Positions 53,066 through 62,742 of a stretch of 64,000 nucleotides of DNA are shown piece by piece; position 1 is the stretch's first letter; each line of letters starts with the position of its first letter. Where the stretch lies: the NCBI GenBank assembly GCA_023525975.1, contig CM042021.1:79615501-79679500 (forward strand), in the 5' to 3' direction. A program made the position numbers and the translations under genes. The notes below the pieces were generated by a model. It did no database searches. It worked only from the letters and a program-made list of their open reading frames with translations, and was not told where the DNA came from. The DNA is from Smallanthus sonchifolius. Its lineage: Eukaryota > Streptophyta > Magnoliopsida > Asterales > Asteraceae.

Positions 53066-54316
53066 TCATAAGGTACAACCCTGAATGACTTCTTCGGTAT
53101 TAATTAATTTTCCGTTCGCTAATTCAATTGTATACTTTTGGTCTAGTTTACTGGGCTTAATACCGAGTAGGGACTTAAAGTCATTTGACACAAAACTCAA
53201 ATCAGCACCCGTATCGAAAAGTATAGAGGCATAGTGATTATTTATCGGGAACGTACCAGTGACAATGTTTGGATCTTGTCGTGCGTCACCAGCCCCCATC
53301 ACAAATGCTCTTCCACGGGCCTGATTGTCGTTTCGGTTCTTCAACTTTGGACAGTCTTTTCTGAAGTGCTTTGGATCTCCACACTCAAAGCATCCCTGAT
53401 TCATCCTCCCTGTTCCTGGGTTGCCCTTTCCTGTTACTTGATTTGTCTTATTAGAGTTTGCATTGCTCCAACAGTTATGGGCTAGGTGCCCATACTTTTT
53501 ACATTTTCCACATTGAGTACACCTTCCACTGTGATGATATCCACACTTGTCACACCTTGGTAGTGCTCCAAGGTATCCATTTTGTTCCACAGTGTTGGCG
53601 ACAAAGGCTTTCATAGTTTCAGGTCTCTTGTAACTTTGATTCCTGTTTTGATTACTTGGTTTTCCAAACCATTTCCTCTTTTCCCCCGACCTTCCTTCTT
53701 CGGTCTCCTTCTTCTCAAACAAACCATCACGTACAGCATTATCCCTCAGCTTGAAAGCTAGAGTTATGGCGCTCTTGGCATCCATAGGGTTCGATGAAGT
53801 CACCAGACTTCGGATTTGAGGTGCGAGACCCCACAAGTATCTTTCAACCTTCTTGTATTCTGGGGTAACCATGTGTGGAACCAAGATTGCTAACTCATTG
53901 AATCGGTCAGTGTAGCCAGCAACATCATCTCCTGTCATTTGCAAATTCCACATTTCAGATTCGATCTTTTGTAACTCATTTCGAGGACAATATTCCTCGA
54001 TCATCATGGCCTTCAGGTCTTCCCATGACAACTCATATGCTGTCTGCCTTCCCAAAGTCTTTATTTGTGAATTCCACCAGGTTAAAGCTTTATCAGTGAG
54101 TGAGCATGTAGAATACTTCACCATGCAGTCAGCGGTGCATTCACTGATATCAATCACTGATTCCATCTTCTCTATCCATCTCATTAGCCCAACTGCACCC
54201 TCGGTGCCATTGAAGTTACGGGGTTTGCAAGATAGAAAGGCCTTGTAGGAGCACTTTCTATTTGGAGCATCTGTAGAATTACAAGTCATAACGTCAATAA
54301 TTCGGATCATGACCAT
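53066..54316 (-). CDS. gag: E6 Gag-protease copy 1
   Basis: 416 codons. The frame continues the N-terminal piece at 54320-54553 after a single TAA, so MVMIR is not the natural start. Ty3 gag domain: CSYKAFLSCKPRNFNG, WIEKMESVIDISEC, LTWWNSQIK, EEYCPRNELQKIE. Zinc region: CDKCGYHHSGRC, then CGKCKKYGHLAHNC and CFECGDPKHFRKDC, two classical CX2CX4HX4C knuckles. Protease: active-site DTG in ILFDTGADLSFVS. It ends at TGA 53066-53068 within the protease, ahead of the GMDWLS part that belongs to the same fold. Gag builds the particle and protease matures the polyprotein. The TGA is in both tandem copies. Confidence 0.92.
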   Translation of the reverse strand: MVMIRIIDVMTCNSTDAPNRKCSYKAFLSCKPRNFNGTEGAVGLMRWIEKMESVIDISECTADCMVKYSTCSLTDKALTWWNSQIKTLGRQTAYELSWEDLKAMMIEEYCPRNELQKIESEMWNLQMTGDDVAGYTDRFNELAILVPHMVTPEYKKVERYLWGLAPQIRSLVTSSNPMDAKSAITLAFKLRDNAVRDGLFEKKETEEGRSGEKRKWFGKPSNQNRNQSYKRPETMKAFVANTVEQNGYLGALPRCDKCGYHHSGRCTQCGKCKKYGHLAHNCWSNANSNKTNQVTGKGNPGTGRMNQGCFECGDPKHFRKDCPKLKNRNDNQARGRAFVMGAGDARQDPNIVTGTFPINNHYASILFDTGADLSFVSNDFKSLLGIKPSKLDQKYTIELANGKLINTEEVIQGCTL

Positions 54317-54319
54317 GTG

Positions 54320-54553
54320 TTACGGCTTATTTATTCTATTACCTCCGGAACCTCCGGAACCTCCAGCTGTACCGCTTCCTCCTGCACCTCCTGCACCGGT
54401 ACCACTGCCGTTTCCTCCTCCACTATTTCGATTCGCCTCATACTGTTGCATGGCAGCAGCTACTCGCTGTGCTATAAGTTGTTCCACATTTGGAGAAATT
54501 GTCTCGTTGTTGTCTCCAGTAGTGTTACGGGGTGTGCTACGCTTTGGTGCCAT
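54320..54553 (-). CDS. gag: E6 Gag N-terminal piece (copy 1), before in-frame TAA
   Basis: 77 codons, MAPKRSTPRNTTGDNN, then a helical stretch (NVEQLIAQRVAAAMQQYEANR) and a Gly/Ser/Ala repeat with three more codons than in copy 2. It ends with TAA 54320-54322 in frame with the gag body that starts four bases later at the next Met. The natural gag start is most likely here. Either the stop is a shared inactivating mutation or it is read through; the sequence cannot tell. Confidence 0.8.
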   Translation of the reverse strand: MAPKRSTPRNTTGDNNETISPNVEQLIAQRVAAAMQQYEANRNSGGGNGSGTGAGGAGGSGTAGGSGGSGGNRINKP

Positions 54554-54790
54554 GACGTTCTTTCTAACACATCAATTAAAAAGAAACAACATTATATGAC
54601 AATAATGATAGCACATGGCATAAGGATACGACAACATCAAAACATAAACCATTATATACATAGTTAAAACATTCATAGTACATTGTTCCCAAAAGAAACG
54701 GATACAAAAGTGATGGGTTCTCATGACCTCATCAGTACTAAAGTTTTAAACTACATAATGTACTATGGGCATAACCCGCCCATAATAGGT
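54554..54790 (-). other. E6 spacer between accessory ORF and gag (copy 1)
   Basis: About 240 bp, no ORF of note; no obvious ribosome re-entry signal can be named. Confidence 0.5.
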
Positions 54791-55594
54791 TTAGAAGAAG
54801 AAGTGAGAGTACAATCCAATCATCATGGCAAGTCCTGCCATAACAAAGCTTGCTCTAGCCACAAATTCTGCAGCCAAAGTCCTTTCCTCCAGTGCTTCCA
54901 CCATGTCTCGGACAGTGACAGTGAACTGCCAGTCCATGTCAGCTCTCAACTCCAGATAGTTAGTGGCATCCTGTATGTTTCGGGTGCGGTCATCTAGAGT
55001 CTGAACTCGAGATCCGAGTCCTTGACGAAGTCGCGTGGCTGCATCCCCCTGTGCCCGGATGTCATCTAGGAGATCATCAAGACGCTCCTCATGCGTACGA
55101 ACGCGTGCTACTAGTGTAGGCACTGTGAGCTCTATGGCTTCCCCAGTGTGGGGTAGGGGTGTTGGGGAGTTAGAAGACTCTCCAATCTCAAAGGTAGATG
55201 TGATGCTCTCCATCTCCCTCCATCGGGCCAGAGTACGTGGCATCCAACGGATAGTTCCCACAGTCGGGTGGTAGCAGGGTCTTTGCCTAGGTGGTTCTTC
55301 ACCAGCCTCCAAGTCTTCTGGGTCACGGGCTGCTAGATTCCTTTTGTGTGGAAGTCGAAACTTCTTCTTAGCACTTTGCACCTTAACTGGTCCTCCGCTT
55401 TTCTTTCGGTAGACGATAGGCGGTTTTCCCAAGGCGACTTTAGGTGGTGTGGAGCTACGGGTTTGTACTCGATTTTTGGGATGTGAGGCGGAACGTTCCT
55501 CGTTTGATTCAGTGTCAGAGACGGGATCAGAATGTGAATGTGATGACATGCTTATGACTACAATATCCATATGACAAAATGACTGGTTATACAA
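54791..55594 (-). CDS. E6 pre-gag accessory protein with C-terminal membrane anchor (copy 1)
   Basis: 267 codons; Met 16 (55549, MSSHSHSDPVSDTE) is a plausible start. It lies between primer site and gag, so it is the first ORF of the genomic RNA. N-terminal half: basic, Pro/Ser/Arg-rich, disordered-looking (KKFRLPHKRNLAARDPEDLE). Middle: probable coiled coil (THEERLDDLLDDIRAQGDAATRLRQGL). C-terminus: hydrophobic ASFVMAGLAMMIGLYSHFFF with no residues after it, a tail-anchor layout. E1 has an ORF of similar plan at the same place, and E3 a remnant. I recognise no named domain; membrane targeting of particles or an envelope-like role is a guess. Confidence 0.8.
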   Translation of the reverse strand: MYNQSFCHMDIVVISMSSHSHSDPVSDTESNEERSASHPKNRVQTRSSTPPKVALGKPPIVYRKKSGGPVKVQSAKKKFRLPHKRNLAARDPEDLEAGEEPPRQRPCYHPTVGTIRWMPRTLARWREMESITSTFEIGESSNSPTPLPHTGEAIELTVPTLVARVRTHEERLDDLLDDIRAQGDAATRLRQGLGSRVQTLDDRTRNIQDATNYLELRADMDWQFTVTVRDMVEALEERTLAAEFVARASFVMAGLAMMIGLYSHFFF

Positions 55595-55679
55595 TGCTTA
55601 TGCAATGAAAACGTTTTAGTGAGTCATTTAGATTATAGACTAGGTTCCAATTTAGATTCCTAGTTCGCTATAATCAATG

Positions 55680-55691
55680 GCTCTGATACCA
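55680..55691 (-). other. E6 primer binding site (copy 1)
   Basis: TGGTATCAGAGC on the minus strand, five bases from LTR-B, matching initiator-Met tRNA. Confidence 0.95.
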
Positions 55692-55696
55692 AGTTC

Positions 55697-57851
55697 TTTC
55701 ACACCCCGCCAAGGCGGAAACGCGAGGCACGACGTTCACTGGTTTCCAAAGCATATGATTACCGCAAACACATACATGATAAATGGATACATAAATGAGT
55801 TTAAAGTTTTACATTACAAAATGTAAAATGAGTTTACAAAACATTAAGATTTCACAAATATGACTCAATTCAATGAGTTATACAAGGGAAATCCTCCTTG
55901 AGTAGTATCCATCGTGCATGCATGTAATCTACATTGCTAACCTTGAAATCACGTTCAGTTACCTGAAAAACATACTTAAAATCGTCAACACGAGGTTGGT
56001 GAGTTCACAGGTTTAATCAAATAGTTCTTTGCAAAATTTCATTGTTCGTAAATAGTTTCAGTTGTATGTGATAAACAGAATAAGAATTGTTGACCCATTT
56101 GTAAACTAGCTAGGAATACAAATAATATGTTCCTACATGAGGCGTAACCAAACCATGACAATTGTACACGCCCCTAATTTCGTTATCCGGTTCTATGCGG
56201 CCATAAATCCTCCAGATTGTGGTTAGCACGACTAACCATGACCGGGAGACGTCACTCTCCATAGTACTATTCATAGGACCCTAGGCTACAGTTAATGGTT
56301 ACTACGTTGTTCCAGGGGACTTTTCCGGCCTCAAATTGTTGTTCTCATCTCATGTAAACATACAAGTCGTGTCTTATTCTCTTGTTATCCCATAAAATAA
56401 TTGTAAGTATGTTTTTCCCCCAAATATTGAAAACAGTAAAAAGGGGCCGTGAAACTCACCTTGAGTTTGTGTATATACTTGTGATAAAACTTGTTGTAGT
56501 CAACCTTGACTATTCGTACCCTAGATACCAAGGGTAAATTGTTGTTAAGACCAACGTCTTAATTGTAAATTGTTCACCGACCTTGTAAATCTGGTCGTTT
56601 TTGTTTGAATATCTCCTTAGTTGTTCAACACATGTTTTGTTATAAAATGGTTTTGAGTTACTGCCCAAATGGGACTGATGTACAGGTGTCGAAACTTCTT
56701 AGTTTCGATTGGGCATATGTGTGTCGAAACTACTTAGTTTCGATGGAGTATATGTGTGTCGAAACTACTTAGTTTCGATGGAGTGGTCAGGAGTTGAAAC
56801 AACCTAGTTTCGATTGAGAAAAGGTATCGAAACTACCTAGTTTCGATTGAGTATTTGCTATCGAAACTACCTAGTTTCGATTGAGTAAAAGACATCAAAA
56901 CTCCTAGTTTCGATGGATTAACATGTATCGAAACTCCTAGTTTCGATTGAGTTAACTGGTATCGAAACTCCTAGTTTCGATTACTGGACTTCTGTTTGAC
57001 AGAATCAGTCCTGCATATTTTTATGTTTTAAACTTGAATTCGACACACTCTTCTTGTTATCTTTCTTGCGTTTAAACATTTTGTACGTTTAGCTACGGTT
57101 TTGAAGAACATAATATGAAAAATATCGAGTTTTTACCTTAAAAACAGGAATGAAATTGATGAGAGAAAACAGAGAAAAGTCTTGAATCTTCTGCAGAAAC
57201 ACTTGAAATTCTTCTTAAAACAGCAAATTATGGTGAATTTCGCCTTGAAACTGGACTTCGAATTGAAGAGAATTGGAATGTTTGCCGTATGAAAATGAGA
57301 GATAAATGGGAATTGTGAGAAAAATGATTGAGGGGGGGTATGGTTTTGTTTGAATTTCGAAGGTATGAGGTATGGTCCTTCTCTGAAGATTGGTTGAGAA
57401 AGTCAAGGATTAGAGAGGGGGGGTTTCTTCTCTGATTTCGGTCGATTAAATATGTGGGTTGGGTTAATTTTCAAACAATTAGTTTTAAGTGTATTAATAT
57501 TACTTAGAGTTTCAAATGGTAAATAAATTCGGTTGAGGTCCTCCACGGTATTATAAATTTATTCCAAAATAATTTACTGCTCCTCGTAAAGTTTGTGTAA
57601 AATATTATATATATGTATATATATATTTTTCTGGTTATTTATTTTAACCACTAGTGTTCGAATTTAGTCGGGTTATAAGTGTATGTGAACCGGTAACTCC
57701 TAGAATTACCAAATGTGAATTGAGACCATGTACGGTCTTTGTTAGACCTTAATGTCTTTATTTGTGAAATTAAATAAATCACAAAAATAATTATAACGTA
57801 AACTTGTTTATAATGTGTACGGATATTGACCTGAAATGTCGGGTTGTCACA
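55697..57851 (-). repeat. E6 LTR-B, shared central LTR (2155 bp)
   Basis: Near-identical to LTR-A, but its first bases are TTTCAC where LTR-A and C have TGTCAC, a change in the terminal TG. It serves as 5' LTR of copy 1 and 3' LTR of copy 2. Putative intron 56459-55963 with both splice-like ends; donor block at 56438-56462. Confidence 0.93.
56689..56980. repeat. nine TCGAAACT/AGTTTCGA hairpins in E6 LTR-B
   Basis: Same array as in LTR-A; the first unit is a full TCGAAAC here, while the fourth has GTTGAAAC. Confidence 0.93.
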
Positions 57852-57887
57852 TTCTCCCCATGTTAACAGAATTTCGTCCCGAAATTC
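57852..57887 (-). promoter_or_regulatory. E6 polypurine tract and adjacent stem-loop (copy 2)
   Basis: Same as 49891-49926: GAATTTCG/CGAAATTC at 57869-57887. Confidence 0.85.
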
Positions 57888-60800
57888 AATTTGTGTCCTC
57901 TTGAACTGGTGCATCCGCAAACAAGGATGGGTATTTTGTTTTCATTCGGTCCTCTCGTTCCCATGTATACTCAGGACCACGCTTTGAGTTCCAACGTACT
58001 TTAACCAGTTTGATCCGACTACGTCTCAGCTTTTGAACCTTCCAATCTGATATCTCAATTGGTTGCTCGATGAAATGAAGTTTATCGTCAATGTGAATTT
58101 CATCAGGCGGTATGATCAAAGTCTCGTCTGATAGACACTTTTTAAGATTTGACACATGAAACGTATCTTGTACATTGTTTAGTTCTTGTGGTAGCTTGAG
58201 TTTGTAAGCTACAGGGCCAACCCTAGCCAGTATTTCGAACGGACCAACGTATCTAGGGTTGAGCTTACCACGGTTACCAAACCTTGCAACGCCTTTCCAT
58301 GGTGAGACTTTTAACATTACTCGGTCACCAATTTGAAATTCTAATGGTTTTCGTCTGTTGTCAGCATAGCTCTTTTGTCTATCTCGGGCCGCTTTCAAAC
58401 GGTCCTTAATTTTGAAAATCTTATCAGTGGTTTCCTGGACAATCTCAGGGCCTGTCAAATGTTTTTCACCAACTTCCGCCCAACATAACGGTGAGCGGCA
58501 TTTACGACCATATAAAGCTTCAAACGGAGCTGCCTTAATGCTCGTATGGTAGCTGTTATTGTAGGAAAACTCAGCTAATGGTAAATGAGTATCCCAATTT
58601 CCTCCGAAATCCATTACACATGCACGGAGCATATCTTCTAATGTTTGAATGGTCCTTTCGCTTTGACCATCTGTTTGTGGGTGATATGCCGTGCTCATGT
58701 CAAGACGTGTGCCCATGGCTTCTTGTAATGATTTCCAGATTCTAGACACAAATCTGCTATCTCTATCCGATATAATAGAAATTGGCACTCCATGCCTAGC
58801 CACAATTTCCTTGATATAAAGCTTTGCAAGTTTCTCGGTTTTATCCGTCTCTTTGATAGGTAGGAAATGAGCTGATTTTGTCAATCGATCGACAATTACC
58901 CATATGGTATCATAACCACTAGATGTCTTGGGTAATTTTGTGATAAAATCCATAGAAATTTGTTCCCATTTCCATTGGGGAATTGCAGGTTGTTGTAACA
59001 AACCAGACGGTTTCTGATGTTCGGCTTTTACTTTTGAACATGTTAAGCACTTACTGACATATGTGGCAATATCTCCTTTCATATTGGGCCACCAATATAA
59101 TTCTTTTAGATCCTTATACATCTTATATGAACCTGGGTGAATGGAGTACCTGGACTTGTGGGCTTCGTCCATAACTAACTCCCGTAAGTTACCAAAACGT
59201 GTCACCCAAATTCTATTCATGAAGTATAAAGTGTCATCTGACTTTGGCTCCAATTGCTTTATCATTCCTCGTAAAGCTTCATTCTGAATGTTTTCTTCTT
59301 TGATTGCCTCATGTTGTGCCATCCGAATTTGAGTAGTAAGATTCGTATGAATTGTCAATCCTAAGGCACGAACACGAAGAGTTTTAACTCGTTCTTTGCG
59401 ACTTAAAGCGTCCGCTACGACATTGGCTTTCCCGGGATGGTACTTGATATCACAATCATAATCGTTTAGTAGTTCTACCCAGCGACGTTGTCTCATGTTA
59501 AGTTCCTTTTGATCAAAGATATGTTGGAGACTCTTGTGATCAGTTAAGATAGTACATCTTGTACCGTAAAGGTAATGTCTCCAAATTTTGAGCGCAAACA
59601 CAACTGCACCCAATTCCAAGTCGTGGGTCGTATAATTCTTTTCGTGCACTTTTAGTTGTCGTGAGGCATATGCGATGACTTTGTCTCTTTGCATTAACAC
59701 ACAACCAAGTCCTTGGTGTGATGCATCGCAGTATACGACAAAATTTTTGATTCCCTCCGGAAGGGATAGGATTGGTGCACTACACAGCTTCTGTTTCAGT
59801 AATTGGAAAGCTGACTCCTGCTTGTCACTCCAATCATACTTCTTTTCTTTCTGGGTTAATGTGGTTAAAGGCAAGGCTATTTTTGAAAAATTCTCGATGA
59901 AACGTCTGTAATAACCGGCCAAACCTAAAAATTGACGTACTTCTGTCGGAGTCTTTGGTGCTTCCCAGTTTTTGATCGCTTCAATTTTAGATGGATCAAC
60001 GTGAATTACTTTCTTGTTGATGACATGACCAAGGAAATGCACTTCTCGGATCCAAAACTCACACTTAGAGAATTTAGCGTAAAGTTTCTCGTTTCTGAGT
60101 AGTTCTAAGATTAATTTCAGGTGATGTTCATGATCCTCCTTAGTTTGTGAATATATTAATATGTCATCGATGAATACAATCACGAATTTATCCAAGTATG
60201 GCTTGCACACGCGGTTCATGAGATCCATGAAGACAGCTGGTGCGTTCGTCAAACCAGATGGCATAACTAGGAACTCGTAGTGACCGTAACGAGTCCTAAA
60301 TGCTGTCTTTGGTACATCTTCTTCTTGGATTCTTAATTGATGATACCCTGAACGTAGATCAATTTTTGAATAGAAGCTAGAACCTTGTAGTTGATCGAAC
60401 AAATTGTCTATTCGAGGAAGTGGGTATCGGTTCTTGATTGTAAGCTTGTTTAATTCTCGGTAATCAATACACATCCTAAAGGTTCCATCCTTTTTCTTTA
60501 CAAATAGGACCGGAGCTCCCCAAGGTGAGAAACTCGGTCTTATGAAACCTTTATCAAGCAACTCTTGTAGTTGATTTGATAATTCTTGCATTTCAGAAGG
60601 TGCTAATCGATACGGCGATCGCGCAATCGGTGCGGATCCTGGTACCAAATCGATTCGGAATTCGACTTGCCTCGGTGGTGGTAATCCAGGTAAGTCTTCA
60701 GGAAAAACTTCGGGGTATTCCCTAACGATTGGAATATATTCAAGTCGACGTTCCTTGGGTTTCTTTTCGACGACGTGAGCCAGAAACACGCAATAGCCTT

Positions 60801-60957
60801 TACGTAAACACTTACGAGCTTTCATGCAGTTTATCATCCTTAACGTTACTCCACTCTTCTCACCTTGAATCGAAAGAACTTCTCCGTTTGAGAGTGGGAT
60901 TTGGACAATCTTCTCAAAACAAACAATCTCGGCATGATTCTTTGACAACCAATCCAT
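57886..60957 (-). CDS. pol: E6 Pol copy 2: intact RT, RNase H, integrase, chromodomain-like tail
   Basis: 1023 codons, same layout as copy 1. Here the catalytic RT motif KIDLRSGYHQ (D200) and VFIDDILIYS are both intact, and RNase H reads VVYCDASHQGLG as is usual for the family. The integrase triad D670, D731, E767 is kept; one zinc-domain neighbour differs (HPGSYKMY versus HPGSDKMY). The tail is VKVRWNSKRGPEYTWERED. The frame is again separated from the protease start by TGA at 61027-61029. Of the two tandem copies this one is the more likely to have encoded active enzymes, if the stops are bypassed. Confidence 0.93.
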   Translation of the reverse strand: MDWLSKNHAEIVCFEKIVQIPLSNGEVLSIQGEKSGVTLRMINCMKARKCLRKGYCVFLAHVVEKKPKERRLEYIPIVREYPEVFPEDLPGLPPPRQVEFRIDLVPGSAPIARSPYRLAPSEMQELSNQLQELLDKGFIRPSFSPWGAPVLFVKKKDGTFRMCIDYRELNKLTIKNRYPLPRIDNLFDQLQGSSFYSKIDLRSGYHQLRIQEEDVPKTAFRTRYGHYEFLVMPSGLTNAPAVFMDLMNRVCKPYLDKFVIVFIDDILIYSQTKEDHEHHLKLILELLRNEKLYAKFSKCEFWIREVHFLGHVINKKVIHVDPSKIEAIKNWEAPKTPTEVRQFLGLAGYYRRFIENFSKIALPLTTLTQKEKKYDWSDKQESAFQLLKQKLCSAPILSLPEGIKNFVVYCDASHQGLGCVLMQRDKVIAYASRQLKVHEKNYTTHDLELGAVVFALKIWRHYLYGTRCTILTDHKSLQHIFDQKELNMRQRRWVELLNDYDCDIKYHPGKANVVADALSRKERVKTLRVRALGLTIHTNLTTQIRMAQHEAIKEENIQNEALRGMIKQLEPKSDDTLYFMNRIWVTRFGNLRELVMDEAHKSRYSIHPGSYKMYKDLKELYWWPNMKGDIATYVSKCLTCSKVKAEHQKPSGLLQQPAIPQWKWEQISMDFITKLPKTSSGYDTIWVIVDRLTKSAHFLPIKETDKTEKLAKLYIKEIVARHGVPISIISDRDSRFVSRIWKSLQEAMGTRLDMSTAYHPQTDGQSERTIQTLEDMLRACVMDFGGNWDTHLPLAEFSYNNSYHTSIKAAPFEALYGRKCRSPLCWAEVGEKHLTGPEIVQETTDKIFKIKDRLKAARDRQKSYADNRRKPLEFQIGDRVMLKVSPWKGVARFGNRGKLNPRYVGPFEILARVGPVAYKLKLPQELNNVQDTFHVSNLKKCLSDETLIIPPDEIHIDDKLHFIEQPIEISDWKVQKLRRSRIKLVKVRWNSKRGPEYTWEREDRMKTKYPSLFADAPVQEDTN

Positions 60958-61026
60958 GCCAATAACAACGTCAAAGCTTCCTAAATCAACGGGTAACAGA
61001 TCTATACTAAATGTGTGGTTTTTAAG

Positions 61027-62277
61027 TCATAAGGTACAACCCTGAATGACTTCTTCGGTATTAATTAATTTTCCGTTCGCTAATTCAATTGTATACTTTT
61101 GGTCTAGTTTACTGGGCTTAATACCGAGTAGGGACTTAAAGCCATTTGACACAAAACTCAAATCAGCACCCGTATCGAAAAGTATAGAGGCATAGTGATT
61201 ATTTATCGGGAACGTACCAGTGACAATGTTTGGATCTTGTCGTGCGTCACCAGCCCCCATCACAAATGCTCTTCCACGGGCCTGATTGTCGTTTCGGTTC
61301 TTCAACTTTGGACAGTCTTTTCTGAAGTGCTTTGGATCTCCACACTCAAAGCATCCCTGATTCATCCTCCCTGTTCCTGGGTTGCCCTTTCCTGTTACTT
61401 GATTTGTCTTATTAGAGTTTGCATTGCTCCAACAGTTATGGGCTAGGTGCCCATACTTTTTACATTTTCCACATTGAGTACACCTTCCACTGTGATGATA
61501 TCCACACTTGTCACACCTTGGTAGTGCTCCAAGGTATCCATTTTGTTCCACAGTGTTGGCGACAAAGGCTTTCATAGTTTCAGGTCTCTTGTAACTTTGA
61601 TTCCTGTTTTGATTACTTGGTTTTCCAAACCATTTCCTCTTTTCCCCCGACCTTCCTTCTTCGGTCTCCTTCTTCTCAAACAAACCATCACGTACAGCAT
61701 TATCCCTCAGCTTGAAAGCTAAAGTTATGGCGCTCTTGGCATCCATAGGGTTCGATGAAGTCACCAGACTTCGGATTTGAGGTGTGAGACCCCACAAGTA
61801 TCTTTCAACCTTCTTGTATTCTGGGGTAACCATGTGTGGAACCAAGATTGCTAACTCATTGAATCGGTCAGTGTAGCCAGCAACATCATCTCCTGTCATT
61901 TGCAAATTCCACATTTCAGATTCGATCTTTTGTAACTCATTTCGAGGACAATATTCCTCGATCATCATGGCCTTCAGGTCTTCCCATGACAACTCATATG
62001 CTGTCTGCCTTCCCAAAGTCTTTATTTGTGAATTCCACCAGGTTAAAGCTTTATCAGTGAGTGAGCATGTAGAATACTTCACCATGCAGTCAGCGGTGCA
62101 TTCACTGATATCAATCACTGATTCCATCTTCTCTATCGATCTCATTAGCCCAACTGCACCCTCGGTGCCATTGAAGTTACGGGGTTTGCAAGATAGAAAG
62201 GCCTTGTAGGAGCACTTTCTATTTGGAGCATCTGTAGAATTACAAGTCATAACGTCAATAATTCGGATCATGACCAT
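61027..62277 (-). CDS. gag: E6 Gag-protease copy 2
   Basis: 416 codons, differing from copy 1 at only a few residues (W/S in LMRWIEK, A/T in WGLAPQ, D/G near the protease end). Gag domain, both CX2CX4HX4C knuckles and the protease DTG are present. It ends at the same TGA as copy 1 and follows the same TAA, so the stops predate or were copied with the tandem duplication. Confidence 0.92.
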   Translation of the reverse strand: MVMIRIIDVMTCNSTDAPNRKCSYKAFLSCKPRNFNGTEGAVGLMRSIEKMESVIDISECTADCMVKYSTCSLTDKALTWWNSQIKTLGRQTAYELSWEDLKAMMIEEYCPRNELQKIESEMWNLQMTGDDVAGYTDRFNELAILVPHMVTPEYKKVERYLWGLTPQIRSLVTSSNPMDAKSAITLAFKLRDNAVRDGLFEKKETEEGRSGEKRKWFGKPSNQNRNQSYKRPETMKAFVANTVEQNGYLGALPRCDKCGYHHSGRCTQCGKCKKYGHLAHNCWSNANSNKTNQVTGKGNPGTGRMNQGCFECGDPKHFRKDCPKLKNRNDNQARGRAFVMGAGDARQDPNIVTGTFPINNHYASILFDTGADLSFVSNGFKSLLGIKPSKLDQKYTIELANGKLINTEEVIQGCTL

Positions 62278-62280
62278 GTG

Positions 62281-62505
62281 TTACGGCTTATTTATTCTAT
62301 TACCTCCGGAACCTCCAGCTGTACCGCTTCCTCCTGCACCTCCTGCACCGGTACCACTGCCGTTTCCTCCTCCACTATTTCGATTCGCCTCATACTGTTG
62401 CATGGCAGCAGCTACTCGCTGTGCTATAAGTTGTTCCACATTTGGAGAAATTGTCTCGTTGTTGTCTCCAGTAGTGTTACGGGGTGTGCTACGCTTTGGT
62501 GCCAT
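62281..62505 (-). CDS. gag: E6 Gag N-terminal piece (copy 2)
   Basis: 74 codons; like copy 1 but with one GGSGG-type unit fewer (nine bases), which accounts exactly for the length difference of the two internal regions. It ends at TAA 62281-62283, in frame with the gag body. Confidence 0.8.
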   Translation of the reverse strand: MAPKRSTPRNTTGDNNETISPNVEQLIAQRVAAAMQQYEANRNSGGGNGSGTGAGGAGGSGTAGGSGGNRINKP

Positions 62506-62742
62506 GACGTTCTTTCTAACACATCAATTAAAAAGAAACAACATTATATGACAATAATGATAGCACATGGCATAAGGATACGACAACATCAAAACATAAA
62601 CCATTATATACATAGTTAAAACATTCATAGTACATTGTTCCCAAAAGAAACGGATACAAAAGTGATGGGTTCTCATGACCTCATCAGTACTAAAGTTTTA
62701 AACTACATAATGTACTATGGGCACAACCCGCCCATAATAGGT
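62506..62742 (-). other. E6 spacer between accessory ORF and gag (copy 2)
   Basis: Matches 54554-54790; no ORF of note. Confidence 0.5.

Noticed and set aside
54309..54667. Ser/Thr/Gly-rich and Pro-rich plus-strand ORFs opposite the E6 gag start (also 62270-62619)
   Set aside because: They are shadows of the Gly/Ser repeat of gag on the other strand.
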